From Chondrus crispus (Eukaryota; Rhodophyta; Florideophyceae; Gigartinales; Gigartinaceae): DNA of 64,000 bases. Of the stretch, positions 20,870 through 33,050 are shown piece by piece. The translations under genes and the position numbers were made by a program. The stretch lies in assembly GCF_000350225.1 (NCBI RefSeq), contig NW_005178511.1, forward strand, positions 330,442 through 394,441, read 5' to 3'. The stretch's first letter is position 1. Every line of letters starts with the position of its first letter. The notes under the pieces were generated by a model. The model ran no database searches, was not told the origin of the DNA, and saw only the letters and a list, made by a program, of their open reading frames with translations.

Positions 20870-22120
20870 CTAACTGAAAGTTTTGTCCACATCGTTTGAA
20901 CTGAGACCAGTATGGCCGTGCTCAAGAAACTTTGCAAAGTCCTCCTTCCCATATATTTGCTCAGATTCCTCGCAAATAGTTTTAGCATGACGTACATACT
21001 CCTGGACTGAATTAAAGCGAGGAAGCTCTGGCGGAGCACAGTCGTTGTAGGCAGCGCAATAGTTGGCATACGCTTGATATCCACTCATCTGAATTATTTC
21101 CATAATTGCTTCATCGCGAAGCCCTAGAGCTCGATACAGCTGCATTGAACCTCTTTTGATTGAATGTACGGAGTACATACCCAGATCACCCGATCCGACA
21201 CCAATTGATGACAAGCGACCTCGGAAGAACTCGGTGAATTTCTTAGAACTCCACGGTGCTTTGGTGTCAATGACCCAACCACTTCTTGTCTCATTCACAT
21301 CACAAAAGAAAGGCCCTGGGCTACTTCCACGAAGTGTCAGCCACGAGTACAATGCTAAGAATGGATCCATAAAGTATGAGAACCGCAAGGCAGAGTTCCC
21401 AAACTAATCGCGAAGCTGGTACGTTCTATGCACAGTTGAATTCTTAATTGATTCAAGCAACGTCAACGTGCAGCCACCGGACCCAACAGAGACGTTTTCG
21501 ACTTTCAACTTCTTAATTTCATCATATCTGAGTCCCAAATTCAACCCGACAACGAGAATGGCATGTAGGAGCACGTCAGGTGCTGCGGTTACCTTTTCTC
21601 TCCCGTACCAAAACTTTTCGGCCAAATCAGACATATTGGCTGCTGTGATTGGCCGGGAGCGTACCGTAACGAATCGTAGATGAGCCAAATGAACGCGATG
21701 GGCCTTTCGCAACGCCTGCAAATTAGGGTTTCCAATCAGCGGGTTGCCGCTTGCCTTACCAGCAGACTCGTCAACCTGCCACGTTTTGGTGTGGCCGTGT
21801 TTGCAATAGACATGTCGAAATCCCTGCGCCAGAACTCCTATGCTGTCATTCTTGAGAGCATCAGCAGTTCCAAACTTACAGTAATTTGCGAGAACATTGA
21901 GAATGAGTTTTGAGCTCTCTGGGGTGATGCGATGTGGATCTCGGGCACCTTTCAGAGCACAGTACTCTTTCAGAACTCGTCTTGCTAACTTCACATTTGC
22001 TTTCGTTGATGCGCTCGCGGCAGTAGATACCAGATCGTACGAGTCGCGCAGGGGACCGTCTGTAAATGCATTCACAACCCCCTTTTTCTTCCCTCTCCCC
22101 TTCCTTGCTTGAGTTGACAT
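20870..22120 (-). pseudogene. Crypton-like tyrosine recombinase, one in-frame stop
   Basis: Site-specific tyrosine recombinase fold. The likely start is 22120 (MSTQARKGRGKKKG). A SAM-like helical N-domain is followed by the catalytic domain: box I Arg in VVGLNLGLRYDEIKKLKVEN, then HxxR as YSVHSIKRGSMQLYRALGL, and the nucleophile region MSGYQAYANYCAAYN with candidate tyrosines. A single TAG (near 21404, after TYQLRD) interrupts the frame, which then continues FGNSALRFSYFMDPFLALYS. Cryptons are DNA transposons that use this enzyme without terminal inverted repeats, so the ends cannot be set from sequence alone. Confidence 0.75.
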
Positions 22121-22228
22121 TTTTGAAAATTGAAATCCCCTAAACCTCCTGTTAAGGGATTGTCTTTCAGTAATCCAGCGGGAAAATGCTTGTTGAAGCC
22201 AATTTTGAAGAAATATGTGAACAGACAC

Positions 22229-24260
22229 TTTGAAAAGAGTACGGCTAAATATGCGATTTGATTGCGAAATTGTAGAAATGAAAGCCTAGATCATTCAAAA
22301 CACAGATTTAATTGTTAGAAACTGTTGATGATGACGATCACACGTATTCCCAAAGAGCATTGGTTGTTGCCTTTTTCAGAATACAGTACTGTGGCTCTAG
22401 TGCCCTGACTGGCTTGCAGTCATCGAGAATCTGTGCTGTAAATTTCTGAGAAATAAAGCCCACCCACGTCTGTGACGTGTATGACATGGGAGCTTTCCTA
22501 ACCAGTACTTCGTAGATATGCTTCGAAAAGTAGAGGGGTATGTCAATGAATAAATTCTCCTACCTGAATAACTTTCGCTTAGTTACGGTAGTCCTCTACA
22601 CTCGGATACTTCGCTAAGTTATATTCTACGCATTTAAATGGAAGTGAGTAGAACGTAATCAGATGCTTTTATCCTTAATCATAGTTTACTTAAGAGATTC
22701 AATACGGAAACACAGTTTCGCCATTTCGGAAATACTGGACATCGTAGGAAGTACTCATTTAGACTTTTACATCGGATATGGTGAAGCTTTTCGCTTGGGG
22801 AATGCGGTTCTTGTGGAATCTAGTGTTGGAAAATGAGAATCTCTAAGTTGAAATGCTCTTTCCAAATTATATTTTGCGTGTGGTTAAAACATTGCTAACA
22901 TTGAGAAGATGAGGTGTATGACTTCTTGCTGTCTTGTTAGATTCTTATCTTAAAGAGTGTATAAGGGTTGACAACTCAGACATATCCAAAGGTTTATTAC
23001 AAATAGAAGTTTTCTTAAAGTGCTCTAAAAAGTCTCAGGAAGCTACCGTAGTTGTCGCTAGAAACATGTATTGCAAAAGAGGCAAATAGAGCATTCTCAT
23101 CAGGAACATACATGTATGTTCCTGAAGAGAATGCTCTATAGGAATGCTTCATCGATAGAGTGCACCCTATCTAAACTCTTAGCAGACCTTGTTAGTTCTG
23201 TTTGCACCATTCTCACCCAAAACTTGCAAATCTTTACGGATATCATTACCCTGGGGTAAATATACTTCTTCAAATCAGGAAACACAAACGTTCAGATCCA
23301 AGGTGTGGTGAGCCAATACTACTACTTTTGGATTATAAAACTTGAAGTCTCTCTTGAATGATCGTTTTCAAGGTTATGTATCGCTTTGTAGAATAGTGAG
23401 GTACACAAAGTCTCCAAGCCATTACAAATTTCATTAGGGTTAAAAAGTACCTTTTTCTGCATTGAAGAACTTAGGATGTGTACCTTCTGAACCGTACTAC
23501 CGAATACTACCCAAATACCGAGCATTGACGAATTAAACCGGAGTGTGCACCGCTTTCGTGAGCAGAATTTTATCTGGTTCATATGAATCAATGGACTCAA
23601 ATCTTGTTGCAGTCATTTCAGTCCGGAAACTGTGAATCAGCTTTTTTCGATGAATAATTCATGCTTCTACGGCTACTGACGATTAAACTTTTCGAAAATC
23701 CTGTTTTCATAGGAATAAATTTGGATTTGGATCTATTTCGTTTCGTAACGTGGCTGTAATAGAGATAAAATTGAATCAAGTTCATGGAAGCAATATAAGC
23801 TTTCAGGTTTTTTAGGTTACGCTGCTGGGAAATTACAGGCTTTTCATTCATAAATGGCAAAAATGTGATTTTAATACGAATACAAAAAAGGCCTGGAAGA
23901 ACTTTAGGTGTTAAATGCACATGGGAATCGCTTTTTATCACCACTGTTAATGTGACGAAGTTTTATTCGTCATTGCAAATACTGATTTTATAAAAATCCA
24001 GAGCAGAATTTCTGGGTTGAGTATGACTCTTTTGTGCCGAAATATGCCCAAAATTGGGCATTTGAAAATGCAGTTATGACTATGAAAGTGCAGTTCACAA
24101 TTAGATTGATTGCATTTAATTTCCGGTTGTTCCGGTATGTTATTCTTGAATAAAAATGAAGCTTTAACTTTGGTTTTGGAGAAACTTTAACCTCGTACTG
24201 CAGCAGTTCGCATGAACCTAATTTGTTCTACTGTACTCTTCTCCTGTAAATTAATACAGT
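22229..24260. other. AT-rich spacer
   Basis: About 2 kb without a recognisable gene. Short ORFs (for example 23322-23600 and 23618-23944, minus) have no family features. Contains the 23087-23138 hairpin. Confidence 0.55.
23087..23138. repeat. Hairpin, 25-bp arms
   Basis: Arms 23087-23111 and 23114-23138 with one mismatch and a 2-base centre (loop AT). Confidence 0.85.
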
Positions 24261-24479
24261 ACTTAAATTGGTACTCGGAAGTCTAGAGTACATAATTTGG
24301 TACTCGGAAGATCCGAAAGCGATCCCTTCTTGCTGCTGCATGGAACTGCAGAAAATTGGATCAATTTATTTCTAGGGTTTTCGCATTTCGTGTCACTACT
24401 TTCAAAATACGTTTGACTGATGGTTGTTCTGACGATATCGGTGAGTGAAGTTTCGGCTCTTCCTGGAGGCTCTGGAGCT

Positions 24480-27344
24480 CTACGTGACCTGACACGTGAC
24501 CATGTAAGGATGGGCATCACGTGGTTCACAAATGATTCGGCAGTACACAATGTTTACTAGAAAAAATGGCACACATAAAAATTTCGCACTAGACCTCATC
24601 ATTTTCCGCGGTTCACATCGCGGGTAATGGAGAGGTGCAAGAGATGCGTGAATCCGGCGGCGATTGACGAATAGGGCGGTGTATTGAAGGACGAGAGAAG
24701 TAAGAATCGTGCTAATTTGAAAACGAGTAGAGGTGGGGCAACGTCCAGTATGACTGGATAGGAAATCAGAGACGAGTTGGAGCCCTCTGACCGTACCCGA
24801 TCCGATACGCCCGTACACGTCCCAGATCATAGGGTGTAGATGGACGGATGTATGCGGCGAACAAACGTCGCGGTATGTACGTTCAATTGTGCTTGCGGCT
24901 TGCAAGATTTTTTGAGAGGAGGAGCGGGAGCGCCATCCAGTGTTCCGAGAGTGAGGACTGACAACTGAAACATCGAACGCGTGGGGATGCTCATCAAAAC
25001 TGAGATCGTGAACATAAATGTCAAGGCGTCGTTGATCGCCTTCCGGCTTATGGGCATCCTGTGGAACGCGCCATTCCAAGCGAGCGTTGATGCTCTAGTA
25101 TTGCGGGGATAGAAGCTAATAGAGCCGGTTGGGGAGGGCATTATGGTGCCTTGTAGAACCGTCGTCGCAGGAGCATATCGTCTCGTGATGGCCGTAGGTA
25201 TCGAGTAGCGGGAGTGGACGAGTCTGGGACTGGGTACTGAGGCAACTGACAGTACAACTCGGGCATTCTTGTGTGCCATTGAAAATAGGGGTACCGAGGC
25301 GAAGTTCGATCATTGTGATCCAGATCGGGGGGGCGACGCGCGCGCCGGGTCGGACTGTGGCAGGGCTGAAAAGGGCCGAGCCGAGCTAGCAGCGGAAAAA
25401 GACGGAAACCGTACTCGGGTTCTAACAGCCACGTCAGAACAGCCGCCGGGGTCGGGCTGCAGGCCTTTGAATTTAATATCCATAATTCGCTCTGTGAGCC
25501 GGTGTTGCAGTTCATGAGGTGAAGCAGAGTCCGGGAAACGGTCACGCCCGGTAAGGGAGTCCAAAATGTAGTTGGGTCCCAGCGGAAATCGATCGTTAAG
25601 GGCAGCGAGGGACGGGCCGATCAAGCCGCCAGCCAGGAGGTGACGGGCAGGGAGCAGGCCGCAGATCGGAGGGAGTGTAGACAACAGGGAACTAACATAG
25701 GCTGCTTCTTTCACGTGAGAGATAGCGAGTAGGCCGAGCCCACCAACTTTGAGGGGAAGTTGAGCTAAGTGCCATGCAGCATCAGAGAGGGGACGGTGGA
25801 AGTCCTCGAAAACCCTTCGCAGCCTAGTGTCAAAGAGTTGACAGGCAGGGGCGGTTATATGCGGCGGGGTAGCTCGGAGAACGTACGTCAGGCGGCTGGC
25901 GGTGGCGCTAAAGCGGAGGAGGTGGTAAGCAATTTGAGGGTCTTGTAGTTGCCTGATGTGCTCCCACATGCACTGCACCGCAGTAATTTTGTGCTGGAGG
26001 TGAGCCAGGCAGCCCGAAGGAGCACCAATTGGTGCACCGAGAACGTCGATGGCGGGGTTCTTGTTGACAGAGCAGGGTAGGGGGCCGATGTCCCTACCGC
26101 ACCACCAGGCTTCGGTCTTACGGAGGTTGACGTGGAAGCCTCTGCGGGGACTATGGACTTGTAGAAACTGGAGTAAAAGCGATGCAGTGCGCATGGGAAG
26201 GATAGCATTAATGTCATCCGCAAAAGAGGCCAGCAGCTTAATGTCTGGGAAGTGAGTGGCGATTTGGCAGAGTAGTGGGTGCAGCGCTAAGGTGAATAAT
26301 ATCATGCCAAGGGGATCCCCTTGTTGAGCGCCAGTCTGGCTCTGCAGTTCATACCGGCCAAAACAATAAACGGGGTGCAGAGCCATACAGCATGTGAACA
26401 AATCGGGCAATGCCTGGGACATGCTTGACGACCTCGTCCAGAATGACTTGACGTTCGATGGCCTTGAAGGCATTCGTAGCGTCGATCTTCAAAAGTACCA
26501 TATCGTCTCTTTCCAAGCGGTCCACGGCCAGGCGGGTGGCATGAATGATGGCCTCGGTGCCACATTTGGTACCAATAGCAAGCTGGTGAGGCAAGAAGTG
26601 ACGATGGACAGACGAATCCTGCGAGGTGCGATGGGCGAGGAGGCGGCCAATGAGGCGTCGAAGAACGAGCCCCATGGCGATGGGACGTACTTTGGTGCCC
26701 GCAGTGTCGCGAAGACCAATGAGCAAGGCGCTGGAAAACCAGGCGCGTAGCTGAACGGGAACGTGTCCGTCAGCACAGCGGTTGAGGAATTTGATGAGCT
26801 CGGCAAGCGCAGAACGGCCGGGGACCACCCCACCGGGGACTTTAGAAGTATCTTCAGTAGGGAGGGGCGTAGGCCATCAGGACCAGGAGCGCTATGGTAG
26901 GGTAACTCGCGGATAGCGCGCCAGACCTCGCCTTCCGTGAACTGCAGCGCGGAAGGAAGGGCGTCACGGCTGGTCGCTACAACAGGTATGGTGGGGCAAG
27001 AGTGCAGGCGAGCGAGGACCTGCTGAGTGTCGGCATTAGCGGGGACAGGTTGGACCTTGGAACACAGGGCGGCGGCAGCTTTGGTGATGGCTTGGTCTTG
27101 CATGAGCTGGCGGCACCTACGTATGGGATCATGGGGCGAGCGCGGTTTGGTAGACGGGAGGGCGTCGAACGCGTCGAGGGCGTCGTCGAGAAGGGCGGGA
27201 AGAGTGTTAGCGGTCCACAGGTCCATACGACGCCGCAATTTGGCGACGGAGGAGGGACGATGGCAATTACGGGGTTCGCCTCGTCCGTGTTTCCGGAAGA
27301 CGAGCTTCCAGATGTGGTATAACCACAAACGGAAATTAGATTAG
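24480..27344 (-). pseudogene. LINE ORF2: reverse transcriptase, zinc knuckle and RLE domain
   Basis: Order on the minus strand: SAPGPDGLRPSLLKILL (RT entry motif, about 26.9 kb); VRPIAMGLVLRRLIGRLLAH; catalytic Asp in LLKIDATNAF (about 26.48 kb); GAQQGDPLG (about 26.33 kb); FADDINAI, the RT active site (about 26.22 kb); a thigh/thumb region with LPLKVGGLGL. Then CPSC ... GHHETIC (about 25.27-25.18 kb) followed by RHNAL, and a late segment with RLDIYVHDLSF and FDVSVVSPHS. CCHC knuckle plus RHN and Asp-rich motifs fit a C-terminal restriction-like endonuclease rather than an N-terminal APE. Frame changes occur near 26.83, 26.47, 25.31 and 25.1 kb. Confidence 0.75.
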
Positions 27345-27890
27345 GATCGGATCAGGGACAGTAAGGCAACGAGCCTTACAGCCATGCACGCACACACGAG
27401 TCCTCCGCGTGTACGGGACGCGTACTACACGTGGACTGTCATCCCCGCCGGCTGACAGCGTTACAGTGTCGGTAGACCGGCACTACTGTAGAGTTATGAT
27501 AGACTACAATGTACATTAAATATGAGCGGACCGCCGGCGGTGGAGGACGACAAGGACGGACTTGTCAAGGATCCTCCACCTTGGTCCGCCCGCTTACTCT
27601 CAGGTATTTCCGTCCGTTTTACCTAGGAGTAGCACCGCGCACTGGTTGAGGACGCGCACAGCACGCCCACGAGCCGGCTCCGCCTCCGCCCGTCGGTACT
27701 GGATCGTCACCCAGTACCGCTCCGGGGCGTCAAGGCGTAGAACCACTCGCGCGTGCGCGTGTCCTCCCCGATCCCGCTCTACCACCGCTACCTCGAGCCC
27801 GTGCTCGGTACCGTGGGTGGGCCGTGCTTCTATCTTCCCGCCGATCGGGGTCTTTCCGAACTGTCAGTACTCACCCCCCTCGTCGTTGGG
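27345..27890. mobile_element. GC-rich insertion within the LINE
   Basis: About 545 bp of non-coding GC-rich sequence separates two stretches of LINE coding sequence (FAVWCS on one side, YHIWKLVFRKHG on the other). It contains an imperfect hairpin around 27524-27593 (GCGGACC/GGTCCGC and GGTGGAGGA/TCCTCCACC). Class unknown; similar in size and composition to the insertion at 61221-61772, although I see no clear sequence match. Boundaries are approximate. Confidence 0.4.
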
Positions 27891-27999
27891 GGTGATTATA
27901 CTACACCAGACAGCGAAAACGCGGGAGATTGACTGGATTTGAGCAGTAGTAGACCTGGCGGTGTTGGCGCAGAGAAACAGCTTATACATTATTTCATGA

Positions 28000-29470
28000 A
28001 ACTGGGCATGCAACCCAGCGGGAAGATGCTTCAAAGTTAGTATAGGGGCTTTGAAGAGAAGAGACGGGGGAGGGCACGATTGACGGGTGGGAGTGAGCAT
28101 CACATGGCTGGGGGAGGAACGGCATTGTCGTTTGTGTCGATCTCAATGGGTACCGGAATGTCGGCAGCCTGGTCGTGCGGATCAGAAGCAGGCGCGATCT
28201 CCGGGAAAGCGGTGGAGCGCGTGCCACGATGGGGGTCCCCGTCAGGTGCCGCCGGATCAAGAAGGCGCTTGTGGGGACGTGAGGGGCGTTGCGGGAGCGA
28301 AAGATCCAGCCGGGGGTGGTAAGGGTGGGAGATCGGGGTCATTGAGCTTGTGATGGAGGGAAGCTTCGGCCTTGCGCATGACGGCGGCATAGTGTCGTGC
28401 AGGACGCCAGAGGCAGTCAGGGTCCTCCAGTCGAGCAATTTCGGCACGGAGCGGAAGGAAGATTTTGTGGATAGCGCTCAAGGAATGGGATGCGTCGAGA
28501 TCGAAGGGAGTGGAGACGGTTATCGGAGGAGGGAGGGAGAGATCGGTAACGCTCTTTCGATATGCTTCCCGATAGCGGGCAATACGCAGCAGGTCATTGT
28601 GCTGTGCGCAAACGAAGATATTGTCTTTATCGAGGGTAGGAATAATAGAGCAGGGAGCGTGAAAGTTGGTCTTGTTCAAGGCAGTGCGGAACGCGTGGCA
28701 GTTGACGAAGGGTCGCTTATCAGTGGTAGACACACGAGTAAAGCGTTTATTGTCGTAGCCGAACATGTCTCGACTGACATGCCGAAGATCCGCTTGAAAT
28801 TTGCACGAGAGGCGTGGAAGGTCGTCGCGGCGAAGGTGCGGGGCGGTTGGAGAGTAAATAACTGCTGGGAGTCGCGACAGAGGTTTCGGGGGCGCATGAG
28901 TGGCGGAGGCGGCACGGAGATATGGTGACGAAGCAACGGGAGCGACCGCTGGATCGGGGGAAGAAGAGAGAGGGCGTCGAGGGCCTGGCCGGAGAGCTTA
29001 GCGAGCAGGCGGACGAAGGAATCGAAAGCGGTGTTGGGCCCGAGAGATTGGAGGAGGGATTTTGCGGCAGGGGAGGTATGGATGTGATCAAGGAAGCGAG
29101 CGACGGAGGCAGAGTCAGAGAGATCAACATCCAGGCCAAGCACGGTCGTACCATCCGTGAAGAATTTGAGGAGATCTAAAATTTTATGGGCGGGATCGGA
29201 GGGCACCATTGGGCGCGGCACCGACGCGGTTGGCATGGGCAGGGGGTTTCGTGCGAGGAGTCTCGAGACTGGTCGAACTTCGAAACCTCGAGGGTTAATC
29301 TTCCTTGCTAACCTTCGAAGGTACCACAAGCTACAGGCGCCTTCGAAGGTTGGGGATTGCATGATGCATTCAGTAATTTTATTATTTTTGAAGGGATGCA
29401 GGGGGGGATGCCCGACGATAGAAACCCTGTCTCCAAAGAAACAGTCCATCGTCCATTCGTCGCACGGTAA
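28000..29470 (-). pseudogene. LINE ORF1-like region
   Basis: Overlapping minus-strand frames (29482-28676, 28766-28257, 28447-28100) give protein-like sequence with Pro/Leu-rich linkers, for example PRPMVPSDPAHKILDLLKFF and FVCAQHNDLLRIARYREAYR. No domain recognised. Position upstream of the RT suggests ORF1 or the N-terminal part of a single long LINE ORF. Confidence 0.45.
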
Positions 29471-29652
29471 GAGCATCACCACCGGTAGAATAAATTCTAT
29501 CCAAATTTTCCCAAGTGTCTGTATATCACTGGCCGCTCCAACAAAATGAAACGCACTCCATTTCTGTCGTGCATACGCGGTAGTTGGAACGCCCTTTCAC
29601 CCACCCGTGCACTAGCAGTTGTAACATTCAAATCTATACTACACTATCAACT

Positions 29653-31008
29653 ATGGACAGGGAGTTCATTATTGGGCAGCCTGAAGACGATGCTGCTGCC
29701 TTCGCTGTTGCCTTCTGGAACCAAATGGTCCATATTGCAACAAGTGTTAAGCAAAAGGGAGCCAGAGGACGATCAGTTCCAGGCAAGGCCCAGAACATTC
29801 CACGAAATTTTCACGAAAAGCATACGTACTATATGCACAAGTACTTTTGGCCGACAGATCTTCTGCGCCCTGGTACGACTTCGTTCGGACCTCAGCAACC
29901 AGAACAACAATTCGAAAGAAGATTCGGAATGCAGAGGCCAGTCTTTGAACGGCTTTTGTCTGGTGTCGTCCAGCTGGATATCTACTTCCGTAAGGGCTTG
30001 CGTCCCGATGCCACTGATAGAATGGGCATATCTCCTCTCCTTAAGGTCATTTGTGCTCTCCGACAAATTTCGTACGACATTCCAAGCGATCTTGCCGATG
30101 ATCTTTTTGATGTATCTGAGACTACTGCATCTGAAAGTCTAGACCATTTCTGTTCAGCTGTCAACTTGTGTTTCGGAAAGAAATATTTACGGGAACCAAC
30201 TGAGGATGACCTCATTCGCATTGAAAACAGTTCGCTCGGCTCGGGTTTCTGGGGTGTATTGGGTGTTTGGACTGCGCAGGATGGGAATGGAAGAACTGTC
30301 CCAAAGATCTACAGGGCGTCATGAGGGGAAAAGATGGAAAGCCAGTTTTGCGAATGGAAGTAATAGCCGATCTTGATCTGTGGATCTGGTCTTTTCACTT
30401 CGGACCACCTGGAGGCTTCAACGACCTCAATGTACTCGAAGTAAGCAACCACTTCGAGAAAAGTTTTATCTGGGGAGTTTCCCAGCGTTCGACCTTCTTA
30501 CACAGTGGATGGTAATGTTATCTCATGGTACTATTATATAACTGATGGTATCTATCCAAAATGGAAGATATTTATTCAGAGTATTGCGCTACCATTGCCT
30601 AACAAGGAGAAGCTCTTTGCAAAGAGACAAGAGGGCGTAAGAAAATGCGTAGAGCGCCTATTTGGTGTTTTCTATCGTAGGTATAAGTCATTGTTCGTCT
30701 CTAGTGAGAAAATGTCCGCAGAAAAACTGCATGATATCGCTATGACTGCAGCTATTATGCACAACATGACGGTGGAGGTGCGGCGATCAAAATATACAAG
30801 CGACGGGGGCGGTGGTGTGTCTCGTCTTTATGACGAGTTGAATAATACGACGGATATGGTAGTAGAGAGCTTGGATGCCAATGATATTGAAGGAAATCTG
30901 GACAAAGCATATGCTGATGACAATGTAAAGCTGCGTGGCTACCACCGTCAGCTCAAAAACGCCCTAATTAATCACATCTGGGAAGGTCAGGGCGGTCTTA
31001 CGTGCTGA
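29653..31008 (+). pseudogene. Harbinger transposase (plant-transposon-protein type)
   Basis: Likely start 29653 (MDREFIIGQPEDD). The N-terminal half has the FERRFGMQRPVFERLLSGV segment. The DDE core follows: the first Asp in CIGCLDCAGWEWKNCP (by eye, partly in another frame), MEVIADLDLWIWSFHFGPPG and NDLNVLEVS, second Asp in YYITDGIYPKW, third acidic residue in CVERLFGVFYRRYKS. Two frame changes (about 30.25 and 30.50 kb) split it into three overlapping frames. C-terminal tail ends HIWEGQGGLTC. Confidence 0.85.
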
Positions 31009-33050
31009 GGCGCGCCAGCGTCCGAGATTTGATGGAGTATGGGGGGCGGTAAATTTTAGATCAGCGTGGTGCATGTACCATGCATTGGAGAAGTGTAGAT
31101 CGGCGTGGGTGGAGTGGAGATGCACGTCGTTGTGGGACACGTCGTGGATAAGCCGAGCAAAGTTGGCAGTTTATGATTCTGGTTCAACATTGTGGCCATG
31201 CGTCTGGGCACACGAAACATGAAGCGAGCGCGTCTGAGTGTATGATGGCGAGACGAAGAGGACATAATTGCAGGATGCCGCGTGCGGAGTTTTGCGAAGA
31301 TGAATAGTCAAGATTAACGAGCAGGGACCAATTGAAGCAGGAGTGCCTGACGCCTACAGTCAGAGGACACACAAGAAAAGGTGTCGAACGGCGACGAAAT
31401 GCCCTCCCTTCCGTACAGCGCGCGCCATTGGCTAGTTGTGTCCGGAAGAGGAGACCGGGGAGGTATGTGGATCAGGCGCATTGAGGTGGAGTTGTGAGAT
31501 GGGACAAAAGTTGTGTTGTTCGATGATGACAGAACGACAAATCAGAAGTGGACCTGTAGGACGACGCGGTAGTTGATGAGAGGGGCATTTTTTGGGAGCA
31601 TCTCAAGCTCTATTTCCATCAAGAATGGTGACTTTTGGCATTTCAGCATGGGGCACCTGCGCTCACGCCAGGGGCAGAATCTCTCACGACAGGGCGGCGT
31701 CCGAGACGTACGGCCGTTGGTCGCCGTTGAGGTAGCGGAAGGGCGGGTGTGGAAGGGCTGTGGGGGGGCGGGGCAACATCCGAATACAGGTGAGGAAGCG
31801 GTGCCCATGGGGTTGGGACGGGTAGGCGTGTTGACAAGTGGCGGGGTAACCGTGAGGGGGGGCAGCAGGAGGGGGTCGCGTGTTCAATGTTAGAGGCAGT
31901 GGACGAGTGCAGGAAGGATTGGTGGCCTTGCGGAGTTCGACGGAGTAGCGTGCAATATGGAGATATGATGATTGGCGCAGGTGATGGCTTTGAGTGCCAA
32001 CGAGTGACAGTTGCAGTCCGCAAACGCCCCATCGCCGCGAATCTCGACTGTTGACTCACGTTTACATCCTTTTCTCAATCACTCGCTGAACCCCACGCGC
32101 ACCATGCGACCTCCCCCGTTCGCGGCACAAACATTTGTGCGGAAGTGCAGCCGTCTTGCAGGAACAAAGCCCTCCCGTTTTCGCTCATACGCAGCCAGCT
32201 TGGCCGTCTTGCGAAGAATCTCTCCGCTCATTTAGGAGTCTCTCTTTTTGCTGCATCCACAGACCACGGCGCAAACACTATAACAATACCCTCAAACCTT
32301 TTCGTACTAGCAACCTGCCCCTTCCCCCTGTGATCCCCCTTCCTCCCGCCTTCGAGCTACTCCCCACTCACCTCAACCCCGACTTCTGTTTACCTGCACG
32401 CGGCCCGCGGCCTGCGTGCAACAGCGACGAATCCGACACCGCGGCGATCGCCGTAGAAGGTGGCAGCACAAGCGGCGGCGCGTGGAGTGATGGCGGGAGC
32501 CACATCGGCCCCGACTGCGCAACCGGCGCCGGCAACCGCACACGCGACGCGAACCAGGACGGCAGTAGCACTCGCAGGGACGGGCGGGTTGGACTAGGAC
32601 TGGGATAGGGACAGGGTCGGGCTCTTTCTTGCCGGACGGTGTGGTTGTTGCGTTGTTGGTGATCAAGTGGGCGTGAGTCCTCCTACAGAGACAAAGCGGA
32701 GTATGTCAGGCGGGGATTAAATGGCAAGCGAGGGGGTTGTTCAAGTATTTTGTGTCAAGCAGAGGGAGATTCAGGCAGTTCAAATGTGCGTATTTGACAT
32801 GATACAAAGAAAAAGGCTGAGGCGTTTGAGGATCCTGTTCACAAGAAGCCGACGGTTGAAGCCCTCGGCGCACGCGGGCCTCCTCCGCATACGAAAAGAA
32901 GAAAAATAGAGGGAGGAAAGAGAAGGGAGGACTGAGGACAGAGGGGGAAAAGAGGTTGAGACGGAGGCAGTGACCCATTAGACTAAGCGATTTTGTAGTT
33001 TAAAGCAAGTAAAACTGGGAGACGCAATGCTCGCTTGGAAACAAACTGCT
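31009..33050. other. Internal non-coding region of Harbinger element 2
   Basis: About 2 kb between the two convergent genes. G-rich tracts at 31.67-31.87 kb and GC-rich CGG/CGC sequence at 32.39-32.58 kb give open but low-complexity frames. No gene recognised. Confidence 0.5.

Larger units (their letters stand above)
24270..29470 (-). mobile_element. Non-LTR retrotransposon (LINE) with C-terminal restriction-like endonuclease
   Basis: Minus-strand LINE. 5' part (28.0-29.47 kb) holds ORF1-like sequence, the centre a reverse transcriptase, the 3' part a zinc knuckle and a restriction-like nuclease. The 5' end is cut off at 29470 by a Harbinger element, so further LINE sequence could resume beyond 36070. 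The 3' end lies near 24250-24300, where GGTACTCGGAAG occurs twice. The copy is decayed by several frame changes and by an insertion at about 27345-27890. Confidence 0.75.

Noticed and set aside
32135-32608. 157-codon ORF inside Harbinger element 2
   Set aside because: Pro/Arg/Gly-rich, overlaps GC-rich low-complexity sequence and has no family features.
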